From Spirulina sp. CCY15215 (GTDB lineage: Bacteria; Cyanobacteriota; Cyanobacteriia; Cyanobacteriales; Spirulinaceae): 59,562 nucleotides of DNA. Positions 7,515 through 16,889 of this stretch are shown here, in pieces (position 1 is the first letter of the stretch; each line of letters starts with the position of its first letter). The stretch covers positions 1-59,562 of the forward strand of contig NZ_JACSWA010000595.1 of assembly GCF_016888125.1 (NCBI RefSeq). Reading direction: 5' to 3'. The translations under genes and the position numbers were made by a program. The notes under the pieces are model-generated. The model was not told the origin of the DNA and ran no database searches. It worked only from the letters and a program-made list of their open reading frames with translations.

Positions 7515-10020
7515 AATTAAGAATTTAAAATTTTATTGCCTTCTAATTGTTATCATCGGACTCTTATTTACATTTATTTCTAGTTTTTATCTGTCACCAG
7601 CATTATCCCAAATTGCTCCAGAATCAAACTATATAATTAGTCTTAAATCTCCCTTTAATCATCCTCGATATTACCCATTAAAACAAACCATCAACAAGAC
7701 ACTTTATTCCTCAACAGGGGAATGGGTTGGACGGCTAATTTTACCAACAGCAGCAGAAAAAAATAAAATCAAAACCCTCTCTACTTTACCCGATTGGGTT
7801 TGGCTAGAAATCTATAATACACCTTCTGAAAATAAAGATTTAGAAGGGAAAATTATGCGTTTAGAATGGAAAGAAACCAATTTTACTCGATTTTATGTAG
7901 CAGCAACGACCACCAATATTAAATTCTCAGCAGCGACTCAAAAAAGTATCGAACAAGGAAATATTAACCCCATTCGTTTAGGCGATCGCGATCGTGTCGG
8001 ACCGCTAGAATCTCTCGCAGGAGGAAGACCTCAAAATGATTTAATAGTTAGTTTAGAAGCTGTCGATCTGATGAAAGATAAAGGAGGACAAACAATCTTA
8101 CAAACCGATCGCGAACCCATACAAGTGACTGGACGCTATTATGCCCTTGTTAAGATTATAGAACCAATTGATATAACCCCAAAAAACTCCCAGACTTGTC
8201 TCAATCATTCATCTTGTGTAACAGAATATTTTCGCGTTCGTCACTATAATAAAAACACCCATAAATTTGATAATTTAGAAGAAGTTATTCGGATTCCTCA
8301 ACAACCCTCTAGCTTCAACGATCGCACTTTTTCTACACCTCATCAAATCAATCAATCTCCTAGCGGCCAAGCAGGCTGGTATATTTATGGTGCCAAAGAT
8401 AAAGCAGGTATTTTTACAGTTCAAGCCCTTAAACCTCGCTTACTGGTTCAGCTTAAAGCCGATCGTACTATTCTCAATCAACAAGCCGGATTCAACTATA
8501 TTAAACAGGAAAATTGGGACAATCTTAAACAAAAAAAAGGAACAGTACAAAAGATATTAATCGACCCAAAAACCAACAATAACGAGGAAGCAATTGCTCA
8601 ATGGCAAGAAGGTGATCTTGCCTTAGTATTACATTTATTTGGTGGCATTGGAGGAGATAAAGGGGAAGAACATCTTCCTTGGACAGTAACCGGACATTTT
8701 TCCTATGGAATTGCAGAAATTGTTCGCGATCGCTTTACTGATGAATTGCAATGGGATATAAAATATCAACAAGTTTACGCCCATAATCCTGATGGTATTA
8801 TTGCGGGAACATTATCATGGGAAGCCTATATGGGAAACTTACAACGGGGTTGGCTAGGAACTCGTCCCGTCTCTGATATTCTCATTAAATTAGATACATT
8901 TACTCGCGACTATCATTTCGATCGCATTCGCCTTTCCTTATTTCGCGAATTACGCTTACAAACTCAAATCATAATGGCACGATATCGCACCGGAGATGGT
9001 ACGGGAAATGCAGCCGTAACTCCCGCAACATCTTGCGTACAAGATTCCAGTCAAGCCCTTTATATTGCGATCGCGCAAATCAAACATCAAGCCACAATTA
9101 ATCCAACTATTCAAGCCTGGATAGACAATCATCCTGACGATCCACAAACCCATCAAATCAAAGCATTTACTGCCCTAGCTCGAGACCTTTATCAAAGTTT
9201 AACTCCCCGAGGGACAGTGCGCCCAGATTGGCAGCAAAATGCAGAATATTTAGCAGGAGTCAATAACCGCAATGGATTTGTTAGCGATAGTCATTTTATT
9301 AATATCATTTTAAGTTGGCGATCCCTCTTTCCTCGGCGAGTTCACGATGAAATTGCCAATATTTTTCTTGACAATGGGGCGAGTTTATGGTTAATTCGCA
9401 GTAATCAAGTTGGGGGTGTCGATCCGGATATTTTGCCCCTTGCCCCTACAGTTTTGTTCGGTCAAATTCCTATCGTTGCGATCGCCATTAATCGTCTCGC
9501 TTCTGCTTTGACAAAACTTAATCCTAGGGATGGGTTGACCATCTTAGGAACCTTGGCTATTTATAGCGCGATCGCGATTCCCTTTGCTAAATCTACAGGT
9601 TTTATTACCCCCAGTTTCACCGGAGATCATCCCTTACAACAAGGATTAGGTTGGCTGAAAGTCTTCTTCTTCCCAGCCTTCTTTGAAGAACTCATTTTCC
9701 GCGTCTTATTGCTTCCCCATCCAACGGAAAGAGTTTCAGCCTTAACCTGGGGATTTTGGGCGATCGCCAGCCTTGTCGGGTATATTATTTATCATCCTCT
9801 TAATGCTTACAGTTTTTACCCTGCTGGATCTCCCACCTTTTTCCAGCCAACTTTTCTGATTCTAACAGGATTGCTAGGAATTGCTTGCACGATCGCTTAT
9901 AGTTTGAGTTATTCTATTTGGGTTGTCGCGATCGTGCATTGGGTTGTCGTTGTTGTTTGGCTGTTTGGCTTAGGGGGAAACCAAAAATTAAACGCTAAAA
10001 CAACAACAAATAGTAATTAA
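7495..10020 (+). CDS. Large exported-region protein with C-terminal CPBP (CAAX/Abi) intramembrane protease domain
   Basis: An 841-residue protein. Residues ~10-35 form an N-terminal membrane or signal segment ending in LSPALSQ. Residues ~40-640 are a large region I cannot assign. From ~655 several hydrophobic helices follow, with FFEELIFR (E731, E732, R736) matching CPBP motif 1, then an IIYHPLN helix and a VHWVVVVVW helix as the expected second and third metal or active-site helices. The C terminus is therefore a CPBP-family glutamic-type intramembrane protease fused to a long, probably extracytoplasmic module. It overlaps the DUF6765-like gene. An in-frame ATG at 7501 is an equally possible start. 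Substrate unknown. Confidence 0.75.
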   Translation: MIMPKFKIKNLKFYCLLIVIIGLLFTFISSFYLSPALSQIAPESNYIISLKSPFNHPRYYPLKQTINKTLYSSTGEWVGRLILPTAAEKNKIKTLSTLPDWVWLEIYNTPSENKDLEGKIMRLEWKETNFTRFYVAATTTNIKFSAATQKSIEQGNINPIRLGDRDRVGPLESLAGGRPQNDLIVSLEAVDLMKDKGGQTILQTDREPIQVTGRYYALVKIIEPIDITPKNSQTCLNHSSCVTEYFRVRHYNKNTHKFDNLEEVIRIPQQPSSFNDRTFSTPHQINQSPSGQAGWYIYGAKDKAGIFTVQALKPRLLVQLKADRTILNQQAGFNYIKQENWDNLKQKKGTVQKILIDPKTNNNEEAIAQWQEGDLALVLHLFGGIGGDKGEEHLPWTVTGHFSYGIAEIVRDRFTDELQWDIKYQQVYAHNPDGIIAGTLSWEAYMGNLQRGWLGTRPVSDILIKLDTFTRDYHFDRIRLSLFRELRLQTQIIMARYRTGDGTGNAAVTPATSCVQDSSQALYIAIAQIKHQATINPTIQAWIDNHPDDPQTHQIKAFTALARDLYQSLTPRGTVRPDWQQNAEYLAGVNNRNGFVSDSHFINIILSWRSLFPRRVHDEIANIFLDNGASLWLIRSNQVGGVDPDILPLAPTVLFGQIPIVAIAINRLASALTKLNPRDGLTILGTLAIYSAIAIPFAKSTGFITPSFTGDHPLQQGLGWLKVFFFPAFFEELIFRVLLLPHPTERVSALTWGFWAIASLVGYIIYHPLNAYSFYPAGSPTFFQPTFLILTGLLGIACTIAYSLSYSIWVVAIVHWVVVVVWLFGLGGNQKLNAKTTTNSN

Positions 10021-10058
10021 TACAACAAATTTTTAAAGAACTTCTGAGGAGAAATGCA

Positions 10059-11195
10059 ATGAAATTCGGTAATTGGGTTGGCTTATTTTGTTTAATTATT
10101 TCCTTAATTATACTCTGGCAATTTCGCCAGATAGTGTTACTCATCTTTACATCTGTCGTCCTGTCTATCGCCCTCAATAGTTTAGTCCGTTGGCTACAAG
10201 ACTTTGGTAAACAGAGAAAAATAACCATTTCCCGCAGTCGTGCTGTCCCAATTTCTTTAGGGTTAGTCTTTCTTTTTAGCCTCTTATTTTTAGGCTTAGT
10301 TTTACCTCCCTTTCTCTCACAATTTCAGAAATTAATTGCTTTAGTTCCTATCGCTATTAATAAAGTTCTAGAGTTATTAGACCTTTTCTTTGAAAATCCT
10401 CCCGGTTGGCTTCCTTTAGATCAAATTGAATTAGAACTCCCCAACCTAACCGAGATTACCCAACAATTTGGACCATTTGCCCAGGGTATTTTAGGTAACT
10501 TTTTTGACTTTTTTGGTAATTCCCTGACGGTGTTACTGCAAATCTTATTAATCCTCATTTTTGCCGTCATGTTTCTTGCGAATCCCCTCGCATATCGAAA
10601 ATTATTTTTAACTTTATTTCCCTCATTTTATCGACGACGGACAGATGAAATTCTCGATCGATGCGAATTAGCCTTAATCAGTTGGATGCGAGGCATTTGT
10701 ATTAACTCCTTATTTGTCTCAATTTGCTGTGGAGTCGGTTTATTATTTATTGGTATTCCTTTTGTTTTTACCCATGCACTTTTAGCGGCTGTCTTTAACT
10801 TTATGCCGAATATTGGCCCGGCTGCTAGTGTTGTTTTTCCCCTCTCCGTTGCCCTCCTCGAATCCCCTTGGCAGGCGATCGCAGTGATCGTCCTTTATAT
10901 CATCGTCCAAAATTTAGAAAGTTATTGGTTTAGTCCAATGATTATGCAAAAGCAGGTTTCCTTATTACCGGCTGCAACCCTCACCGCGCAAATCTTTTTT
11001 GCCACTTTCTTTGGTTTTTTAGGACTGGTTTTAGCACTTCCCCTCGCTGTCGTGACTAAAACATGGATTGAAGAAGCCTGGATCAAAGATGTCCTAGATC
11101 GAGACAAAGACACCTCTATTCCCACCCCAAAACCGACTCAAGAACCACAAATTCCGCTAGAATCAATAACAGTTGGAAATACTCACGATTCTTGA
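10059..11195 (+). CDS. AI-2E family (PerM/DUF20) membrane transporter
   Basis: A 378-residue polytopic protein of the AI-2E transporter family. Hydrophobic helices begin at residue ~6, and conserved family segments are visible, including VFNFMPNIGPAASVVFPL and the C-terminal LGLVLALPLAVVTKTW. Members have been linked to autoinducer-2 export, Na+/H+ exchange or envelope processes, and the substrate here is open. The start at 10059 has a clear GAGGAG ribosome-binding site at 10046-10051. It is followed 90 bp later by a second member of the same family, an apparent tandem duplication with strong divergence. Confidence 0.85.
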   Translation: MKFGNWVGLFCLIISLIILWQFRQIVLLIFTSVVLSIALNSLVRWLQDFGKQRKITISRSRAVPISLGLVFLFSLLFLGLVLPPFLSQFQKLIALVPIAINKVLELLDLFFENPPGWLPLDQIELELPNLTEITQQFGPFAQGILGNFFDFFGNSLTVLLQILLILIFAVMFLANPLAYRKLFLTLFPSFYRRRTDEILDRCELALISWMRGICINSLFVSICCGVGLLFIGIPFVFTHALLAAVFNFMPNIGPAASVVFPLSVALLESPWQAIAVIVLYIIVQNLESYWFSPMIMQKQVSLLPAATLTAQIFFATFFGFLGLVLALPLAVVTKTWIEEAWIKDVLDRDKDTSIPTPKPTQEPQIPLESITVGNTHDS

Positions 11196-11285
11196 TTTTC
11201 TGATTCTCTTCTTCAATAGTCCATCTTATTGCTTATTTTTTGTCTTGTGAATTCAGTATCCTCCGAACCCAAAAGTAGATTAAAA

Positions 11286-12422
11286 ATGTGGTGGGAATCT
11301 TTATCTTCCTTATCTCGCGTCTTGGCGATCGCCTTGGCTGCACCTCTGATCGTTTTAAATGCGTGGGCTTTCTCGACCATTTTTGGATATTTTCACTCCC
11401 TCTTGATTATTATCTTGGTTGCTTCATTATTGGCATTTTTGCTGAACTACCCAGCCAGTTTTTTAGAACAGATTGGCTTGAAGCGAAGTATCGCAACCTT
11501 TGTCGTTACTTTGGTCGCGATATTAACATTACTATCTGTCGGAATAACCTTACTTCCTCCTGTGATTTCTCAGGCGCAACAATTAGTAAATCGCTTACCT
11601 GAATTAATTGACTCAGGGCAATATCAATTAATGATACTGGATGAAAGATTTAATAATCTAGGTTTGTCAATTAACCTTGATGGTTTAATCGTTCCGGCTA
11701 AGAATACAATTAAACAACAATTAAAAAATCTAGCCGGACAAACCCTAGATTTTGCTTTAAATGTCACTTTGTTTACTGTTGTTAAATTATTAGATATTGT
11801 CTTGACTTTTGTTATTACCTATTACTTGCTCTTACATGGCAATGATATTTGGCGTAGTTTGATAGAATGGCTCCCTTCTAAAATCCAAAAGCCTTTTTCT
11901 GTGACACTGCGATCGAGTTTTCGCAACTATTTTATCGGACAGTTTATTTTAGCGATTTGTCTGGGAGTGAGCTTAACTTTAATTTATTTATTTTTAAAAG
12001 TTCCCTTCGGCTTATTGTTTGGCTTAACCATTGGTTTAATGGCAATTATTCCTTTTGGTGGTTCTGTCGGAATTGCTTCAGTCACATTCATATTAGCATT
12101 ACAAAATATTGGTATTGCCATTCAAGTTGTGATTGTCTCGGTTATTATTCAACAAGTCCTAGAAAATATTATTGCACCGCGAGTTTTAGGAAAAGTTACG
12201 GGGTTGAATCCCTTCTGGATATTCATTGCCATTCTGACTGGTGCAAGAGTTGGAGGATTATTAGGGGTTGTTGTTGCGGTACCGACAGCCGTTATCATTA
12301 AAGAAATACTGAGTGCAATTAAATCTCTCAAAACAGAAGAAGTAGCCTCGGAAAATCTACGCATTATTACTGGAGAATCTCAAGAGATTAAAACTTTACC
12401 CAAGGAACCTTCTCCCAGTTAA
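11286..12422 (+). CDS. AI-2E family (PerM/DUF20) membrane transporter, second copy
   Basis: A 378-residue polytopic protein, the same length as its upstream neighbour. Family landmarks are GLTIGLMAIIPFGGSVGIAS followed by VLENIIAPRVLGKVTGLNP and the terminal GGLLGVVVAVPTAVIIKE helix. The ATG at 11286 (MWWESLSS) is preferred. Longer reading from a GTG or TTG upstream is possible, but the extension is not family-like. No strong ribosome-binding site precedes it, so translation may depend on the upstream gene. The two copies share fold and size but little exact sequence, suggesting an old duplication or independent specialisation. Confidence 0.85.
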   Translation: MWWESLSSLSRVLAIALAAPLIVLNAWAFSTIFGYFHSLLIIILVASLLAFLLNYPASFLEQIGLKRSIATFVVTLVAILTLLSVGITLLPPVISQAQQLVNRLPELIDSGQYQLMILDERFNNLGLSINLDGLIVPAKNTIKQQLKNLAGQTLDFALNVTLFTVVKLLDIVLTFVITYYLLLHGNDIWRSLIEWLPSKIQKPFSVTLRSSFRNYFIGQFILAICLGVSLTLIYLFLKVPFGLLFGLTIGLMAIIPFGGSVGIASVTFILALQNIGIAIQVVIVSVIIQQVLENIIAPRVLGKVTGLNPFWIFIAILTGARVGGLLGVVVAVPTAVIIKEILSAIKSLKTEEVASENLRIITGESQEIKTLPKEPSPS

Positions 12423-12519
12423 AACCTGAATTGCGGAGATGAAGAAAAATTGCATCTTTGGCGATCGCCAGTGAAGGCAATTCATCGGGTATGATAAGAA
12501 AGGTAACAATCTTGAAGTA

Positions 12520-13746
12520 ATGCCAGATTGGATACAACGATGGAAAAGACGCGCGATATTGGGGCTAGTCTGTCTCTTTTGTGCAACAATCGGTTTTTGG
12601 GGACTTGGAGGGCAATCCACAAGCGCTCAACTTTTAGGGTACCCCTTTTTAGCATCTCTTGATTTGCTACAGGAATGGCAAAATGACCTCGATCGCGAAC
12701 AAGTAGAAGCGGTTGAAAAACAAAATCATCTCTCAAGTATCGAACAAGATGCAAAGCGGTATTTGGGCAGCTTACAACATACCGTACAAGTGATGGATTT
12801 ACAATTAAAATATTATGAAAAAGAATATGAAAATGCCAACAAAAAATTAGTAGAAATAGAAACAAAATTAAATCGAGAACGCCAAACTTATAAACCTAAA
12901 TTAACCGCGACCATTGCTCGACTGCGCTTTCTTCAACGTCAGTCCCTCACCAGTCAAGGCTGGCGCTTTCTCCTCAAAAGTGACGACCTCAACGAATTTT
13001 TCGATCGCCGCACTCGTCTTAAATTGGTTTATCAAGCCGATCGCAAGCATTTGCAATTCCTACAGATCGCCGCCAATAAAATTAAACAACAAAAACAAAC
13101 CATTGAGGAACAAAAAAAGCAAATTTCTCACCTACAAACACAAATCCGCACCCAGAAGACCGATCTAGAAGCACAAGTGGAAATTCAACAAGAATTAGTA
13201 GCACAACTCAACGGCGATCGCTCGAACTTAAATAATTTCCGAGCCAAATTAGCCGAAGATTCTCAAGGGATCGGTTTAATGATTCAAAAACGCATGGAAA
13301 ACCGCGATCGCGCCATTTTTGGCGGTACAAATACCTTTATTGCTCCCCACACAGGGAAAGTTTCTAGTAAATTTGGGTTGCGACAGCATCCCATCTGGGG
13401 AGGGAAGCGACTACATAGCGGGATTGATTTTGCAGGAGATTACGGTAGTCCCGTCTCTGCGGCGGATAGCGGTACAGTTATCCTCACTCAATGGTATGGT
13501 GGATATGGTAAAACCGTAGTCATTGACCACGGAGGAGGAATGACAACCCTCTACGGCCACCTGAGTAAATTTAGCGTTATAGAAGGACAGCCAGTTAAAC
13601 AAGGAAATGCGATCGCCGAAGTCGGATCGACGGGCTTTTCTAATGGACCTCACCTCCATTTTGAAATTCGTAAAGAAGGTCAACCGATCGATCCCCTTCA
13701 ATATTTGAGGCTCAACAATGAACAATTATCAATTATTAATTATTAA
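12520..13746 (+). CDS. M23-family peptidase / EnvC-like murein hydrolase activator
   Basis: A 408-residue envelope protein. An N-terminal membrane or signal segment (residues ~10-30, GLVCLFCATIGFWGLGG) is followed by a long Gln/Lys/Glu-rich coiled coil (~45-250) and a C-terminal LytM/M23 domain. HSGIDFAGDYG and HLHFEIR carry the His/Asp zinc-site residues (HxxxD and HxH), so the domain may be catalytically active rather than a pure activator. Architecture matches EnvC/NlpD-like proteins controlling septal peptidoglycan cleavage. The extreme C terminus (LSIINY) is encoded by an AATTATT-rich repeat tract, implying the original 3' end was altered by repeat expansion. Confidence 0.9.
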   Translation: MPDWIQRWKRRAILGLVCLFCATIGFWGLGGQSTSAQLLGYPFLASLDLLQEWQNDLDREQVEAVEKQNHLSSIEQDAKRYLGSLQHTVQVMDLQLKYYEKEYENANKKLVEIETKLNRERQTYKPKLTATIARLRFLQRQSLTSQGWRFLLKSDDLNEFFDRRTRLKLVYQADRKHLQFLQIAANKIKQQKQTIEEQKKQISHLQTQIRTQKTDLEAQVEIQQELVAQLNGDRSNLNNFRAKLAEDSQGIGLMIQKRMENRDRAIFGGTNTFIAPHTGKVSSKFGLRQHPIWGGKRLHSGIDFAGDYGSPVSAADSGTVILTQWYGGYGKTVVIDHGGGMTTLYGHLSKFSVIEGQPVKQGNAIAEVGSTGFSNGPHLHFEIRKEGQPIDPLQYLRLNNEQLSIINY

Positions 13747-13822
13747 TGATAAAGACAATACTGGCGGGAGTTAGGAATTTGACCTTTCTGTGAGGGCGAT
13801 CGCCACCTGTTTAAGAATCTCC

Positions 13823-13841
13823 AAAAAACTTGCGGTTTTTT
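13823..13841 (+). terminator. Possible terminator downstream of the M23 gene
   Basis: AAAAAAC and GTTTTTT arms (7 bp) around a TTGCG loop, about 75 bp after the peptidase stop codon. The U-tract is part of the stem, as in bidirectional terminators. The 281-bp gap up to gyrA otherwise shows only AT-rich sequence with a TAAAAT-like -10 element near 13880; no RNA gene is seen. Confidence 0.35.
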
Positions 13842-14027
13842 ATAGCTTTATCCTCTTCCCAGAAGCACAGAATCAAGGTAAAATAGTAGAGAAAATTACA
13901 GTAATTTAGCAAATCAACTGGAAAAAAAAGCATCGGATTAAACAATACCCAATGAGTTTAATTTTTAGCTTGATTTTTTAAGATTTTCCCAGCACCTCAG
14001 TTTCAATTTTACGGAGTTTGTGACCCT

Positions 14028-16784
14028 ATGACTTCCTCTCAGGAACGGATTGTCCCTACGGACTTGAGAAACGAAATGTCCCGATCCTACCTCGAATACG
14101 CCATGAGCGTCATCGTAGGACGGGCATTACCCGATGCGCGAGACGGCCTCAAACCCGTTCACCGTCGAATTCTCTATGCCATGTACGAATTGGGACTCAC
14201 CCCCGAACGCCCCTTCCGCAAATGCGCGAGGGTTGTGGGGGAAGTTTTAGGGAAATACCACCCCCACGGAGATACAGCCGTTTACGATGCCTTGGTGCGG
14301 ATGGCGCAGGATTTTTCCATGCGAAACCCCCTCATCAACGGTCACGGGAACTTCGGGTCTGTAGATAACGATCCCCCCGCAGCCATGCGTTACACGGAAT
14401 GTCGCTTGCAATCTTTAGCCACTAATGCTTTATTGCGAGACATTGAAGCAGAAACCGTTGATTTTGCTGATACTTTTGATGGGGCGCAACAAGAACCCGT
14501 TGTCCTTCCCTCCCGCATTCCACAACTCTTACTGAATGGGTCTTCGGGTATTGCGGTGGGGATGGCCACCAATATTCCTCCTCATAATTTAGGGGAAGTC
14601 ATTGACGGCTTAATTGCCCTGATTGAAAATCCAGAAATTACCATTCAACAGTTGCGCGGCCATATTAAAGGCCCTGATTTTCCCACGGGAGCGCAAATTT
14701 TAGGTCATTCTGGCATTCGCGATGCTTATGACACGGGACGAGGTTCGATTACGATGCAGGGGGTGGCGGCGATCGAACTGATGGAACATCGAGGTCGTCC
14801 CGATCGCGAAGCCATTATTATCACCGAACTTCCCTATCAAACCAACAAAGCCTCCTTAATCGAGAAAATTGCCGATTTAGTTAACGATAAGCGCATCGAC
14901 GGCATCTCCGACATTCGCGACGAAAGCGATCGCGATGGAATGCGAATTGTAATTGAACTCAAACGAGACGCGATCGCCCGAGTTGTCCTCAATAATCTCT
15001 ACAAACAAACCCCCCTGCGGAACAATTTTGGCGCAAATATGCTGGCTTTGGTCAACGGAGAACCCCAACTCCTCGATCTAAAGTTCTTTTTGCAAGTCTT
15101 CCTCAATTTCCGCATTGAAGCCATTACTCGCCGCACCCAGTATAAACTTCGCAAGGCACAAGAGCGAGATCATATTCTGCAAGGATTGCTGATCGCCCTC
15201 GAGAATTTAGATGCGATCATTCGACTCATTCGCCAAGCAGCAGACACGGCGACCGCCAAACAGCAATTAGTAGAGAATTTTGCTTTTTCAGAAGTGCAGG
15301 CCGATGCTATCTTGCAAATGCAGTTGCGTCGTTTAACGGCTTTAGAATCTGAGAAAATTAATGCAGAACATGAAGAATTACTGGCAGTTATTGCAGACTT
15401 AGAAGACATTTTGGCACGGCGGGAGCGCATCGAAGGCATTATTGTTGAGGAAGTTACAGAGATTAAAAACATCCATGCAACCCCCCGACGCACGGAAATT
15501 CTGGCCGCAGAAGGAGAATTAGACGAAACGGATTTAATTGCCAATGAACCCGTTGTGATTCTCCTGACCGAACAAGGTTACATTAAGCGAATGCCTGTGG
15601 ATACCTTTGAGGCGCAAAATCGTGCCACCCGAGGGCGGGCGGGTGCCAAAATCAAGGAAGATGATGCGGTAGAGCATTTCTTAACTTGTTGCGATCACGA
15701 TATGGTCTTATTTTTCAGCGATCGCGGCGTAGTCTATTCCATCAATACTTACAAAATTCCCACGGCATCCAGGACGGCGCGGGGTGCGCCGATCGTGCAG
15801 CTTCTCCCCATCCCTCGGGAAGAAAAAATCACTTCTTTAATTGCAGTTAGTGAGTTTACCGATGATGGTTATCTCGTCATGCTCACTCAAAATGGCATCA
15901 TTAAAAAAAGCGCCCTTTCTGCCTTTAGTAATATTCGCAACAATGGTTTGATTGCTATTTCTCTCGGAGAAGGCGATCGCTTGCGCTGGGTACGTTTAGC
16001 CACGGCAGAAGATAGCATTATTATCGGATCGCGTCTGGGAATGGCGATTCATTTTCAAGCCAGCCATAAACAGTTGCGACCTCTCGGACGGGCGACGCGA
16101 GGGGTGAAGTCCATGAAGTTGAAAAAGAATGATAATGCGATCGGCATGGATATTTTCCTCAGTCAAGTGGTGGCCAGTCTCGCCCCCAATACAGAAGAGG
16201 AGGAAGGTTTCGAGGATATCGACGAGGAAACTGTAACCAATGCAGAGGATATCGACGAGGAAACCGCAACCAATGCAGAAGATATCGAGGGATCAGGGGA
16301 AGATAGCGAAGATACGGAGGAGGAAACCGTAACGACTGCGGGAGAGGGTCCTTGGGTGTTAGTTATTACCGCTAAAGGTTACGGAAAACGGGTTCCTGTG
16401 TCTCAATTCCGCTTGCAAAATCGGGCGGGAATGGGACTGCGATCGATCAAGTTCAAGTCCAAGGAGGATGAGTTAGTCGGGTTACTGGTTGTCCATGCGG
16501 GAGATGAGTTGATGTTAGTAACCAACCGAGGTGTTATTATTCGTCAAGCGGTGGATGCTATTTCTACTCAGTCTCGTGGGGCGACGGGGGTACGGGTGCA
16601 AAAGTTGGATACAGACGATGCGATCGCCGCCGTGGCGATCGTACCTCTATCGGAGGAAAATGAAAGTTTAGAAATGACTGAAGTTGAAGCTACTGAAGTT
16701 GAAGCTACTGAAGTTGAAGCTACTGAAGTTGAAGCGCCTGAAGGTGAAATGATAACCGAAGAAAATACGAGAGAAGAGGAATAA
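14028..16784 (+). CDS. gyrA: DNA gyrase subunit A with acidic, repeat-rich C-terminal region
   Basis: A 918-residue type IIA topoisomerase subunit that cleaves and religates DNA and, with GyrB, introduces negative supercoils. The catalytic tyrosine is Y122 (AMRYTECRL), the same number as in E. coli. The quinolone region reads [17 protein letters not shown], with Thr at 83 and Asp at 87. The C-terminal beta-pinwheel has a GyrA-box-like segment ([12 protein letters not shown]). It is longer than a typical cyanobacterial GyrA because of an acidic insertion at ~720-778 and an acidic TEVEA-repeat tail from residue 884. The start follows a 281-bp gap. Gyrase rather than ParC is chosen from the N-terminal similarity to cyanobacterial GyrA; the two are hard to separate by eye. 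Confidence 0.93.
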   Translation: MTSSQERIVPTDLRNEMSRSYLEYAMSVIVGRALPDARDGLKPVHRRILYAMYELGLTPERPFRKCARVVGEVLGKYHPHGDTAVYDALVRMAQDFSMRNPLINGHGNFGSVDNDPPAAMRYTECRLQSLATNALLRDIEAETVDFADTFDGAQQEPVVLPSRIPQLLLNGSSGIAVGMATNIPPHNLGEVIDGLIALIENPEITIQQLRGHIKGPDFPTGAQILGHSGIRDAYDTGRGSITMQGVAAIELMEHRGRPDREAIIITELPYQTNKASLIEKIADLVNDKRIDGISDIRDESDRDGMRIVIELKRDAIARVVLNNLYKQTPLRNNFGANMLALVNGEPQLLDLKFFLQVFLNFRIEAITRRTQYKLRKAQERDHILQGLLIALENLDAIIRLIRQAADTATAKQQLVENFAFSEVQADAILQMQLRRLTALESEKINAEHEELLAVIADLEDILARRERIEGIIVEEVTEIKNIHATPRRTEILAAEGELDETDLIANEPVVILLTEQGYIKRMPVDTFEAQNRATRGRAGAKIKEDDAVEHFLTCCDHDMVLFFSDRGVVYSINTYKIPTASRTARGAPIVQLLPIPREEKITSLIAVSEFTDDGYLVMLTQNGIIKKSALSAFSNIRNNGLIAISLGEGDRLRWVRLATAEDSIIIGSRLGMAIHFQASHKQLRPLGRATRGVKSMKLKKNDNAIGMDIFLSQVVASLAPNTEEEEGFEDIDEETVTNAEDIDEETATNAEDIEGSGEDSEDTEEETVTTAGEGPWVLVITAKGYGKRVPVSQFRLQNRAGMGLRSIKFKSKEDELVGLLVVHAGDELMLVTNRGVIIRQAVDAISTQSRGATGVRVQKLDTDDAIAAVAIVPLSEENESLEMTEVEATEVEATEVEATEVEAPEGEMITEENTREEE
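16212..16289 (+). repeat. 33-bp in-frame repeat in gyrA acidic insertion
   Basis: A 33-bp unit encoding [11 protein letters not shown] occurs at 16212-16244 and, with two substitutions (V to A), at 16245-16277, followed by a partial third copy. The length is a multiple of three, so it keeps the gyrA frame and adds only acidic residues to the C-terminal domain. Confidence 0.9.
16677..16736 (+). repeat. 15-bp in-frame repeat at the gyrA C terminus
   Basis: Four copies of ACTGAAGTTGAAGCT, the last differing only in its final base. They encode (TEVEA)4 in the acidic tail of GyrA. Near-identity at third positions indicates recent slippage expansion. Confidence 0.95.
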
Positions 16785-16817
16785 TCTAGCTGACTTTCTT
16801 TAGTCTGTTTTTTAAAT

Positions 16818-16843
16818 AAGCCTTGGGTGCAAACCCAAGGCTT
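16818..16843. terminator. Hairpin between convergent gyrA and nuclease-like gene
   Basis: A perfect 10-bp inverted repeat (AAGCCTTGGG and CCCAAGGCTT) around a 6-nt loop lies 33 bp after the gyrA stop and 46 bp after the end of the convergent minus-strand gene. No long U-tract follows on either strand, but position and strength fit a shared terminator. Confidence 0.6.
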
Positions 16844-16889
16844 GTCTAGCTTATTAACCAGATTTATATTATTAAGCTGCCTCAACATA

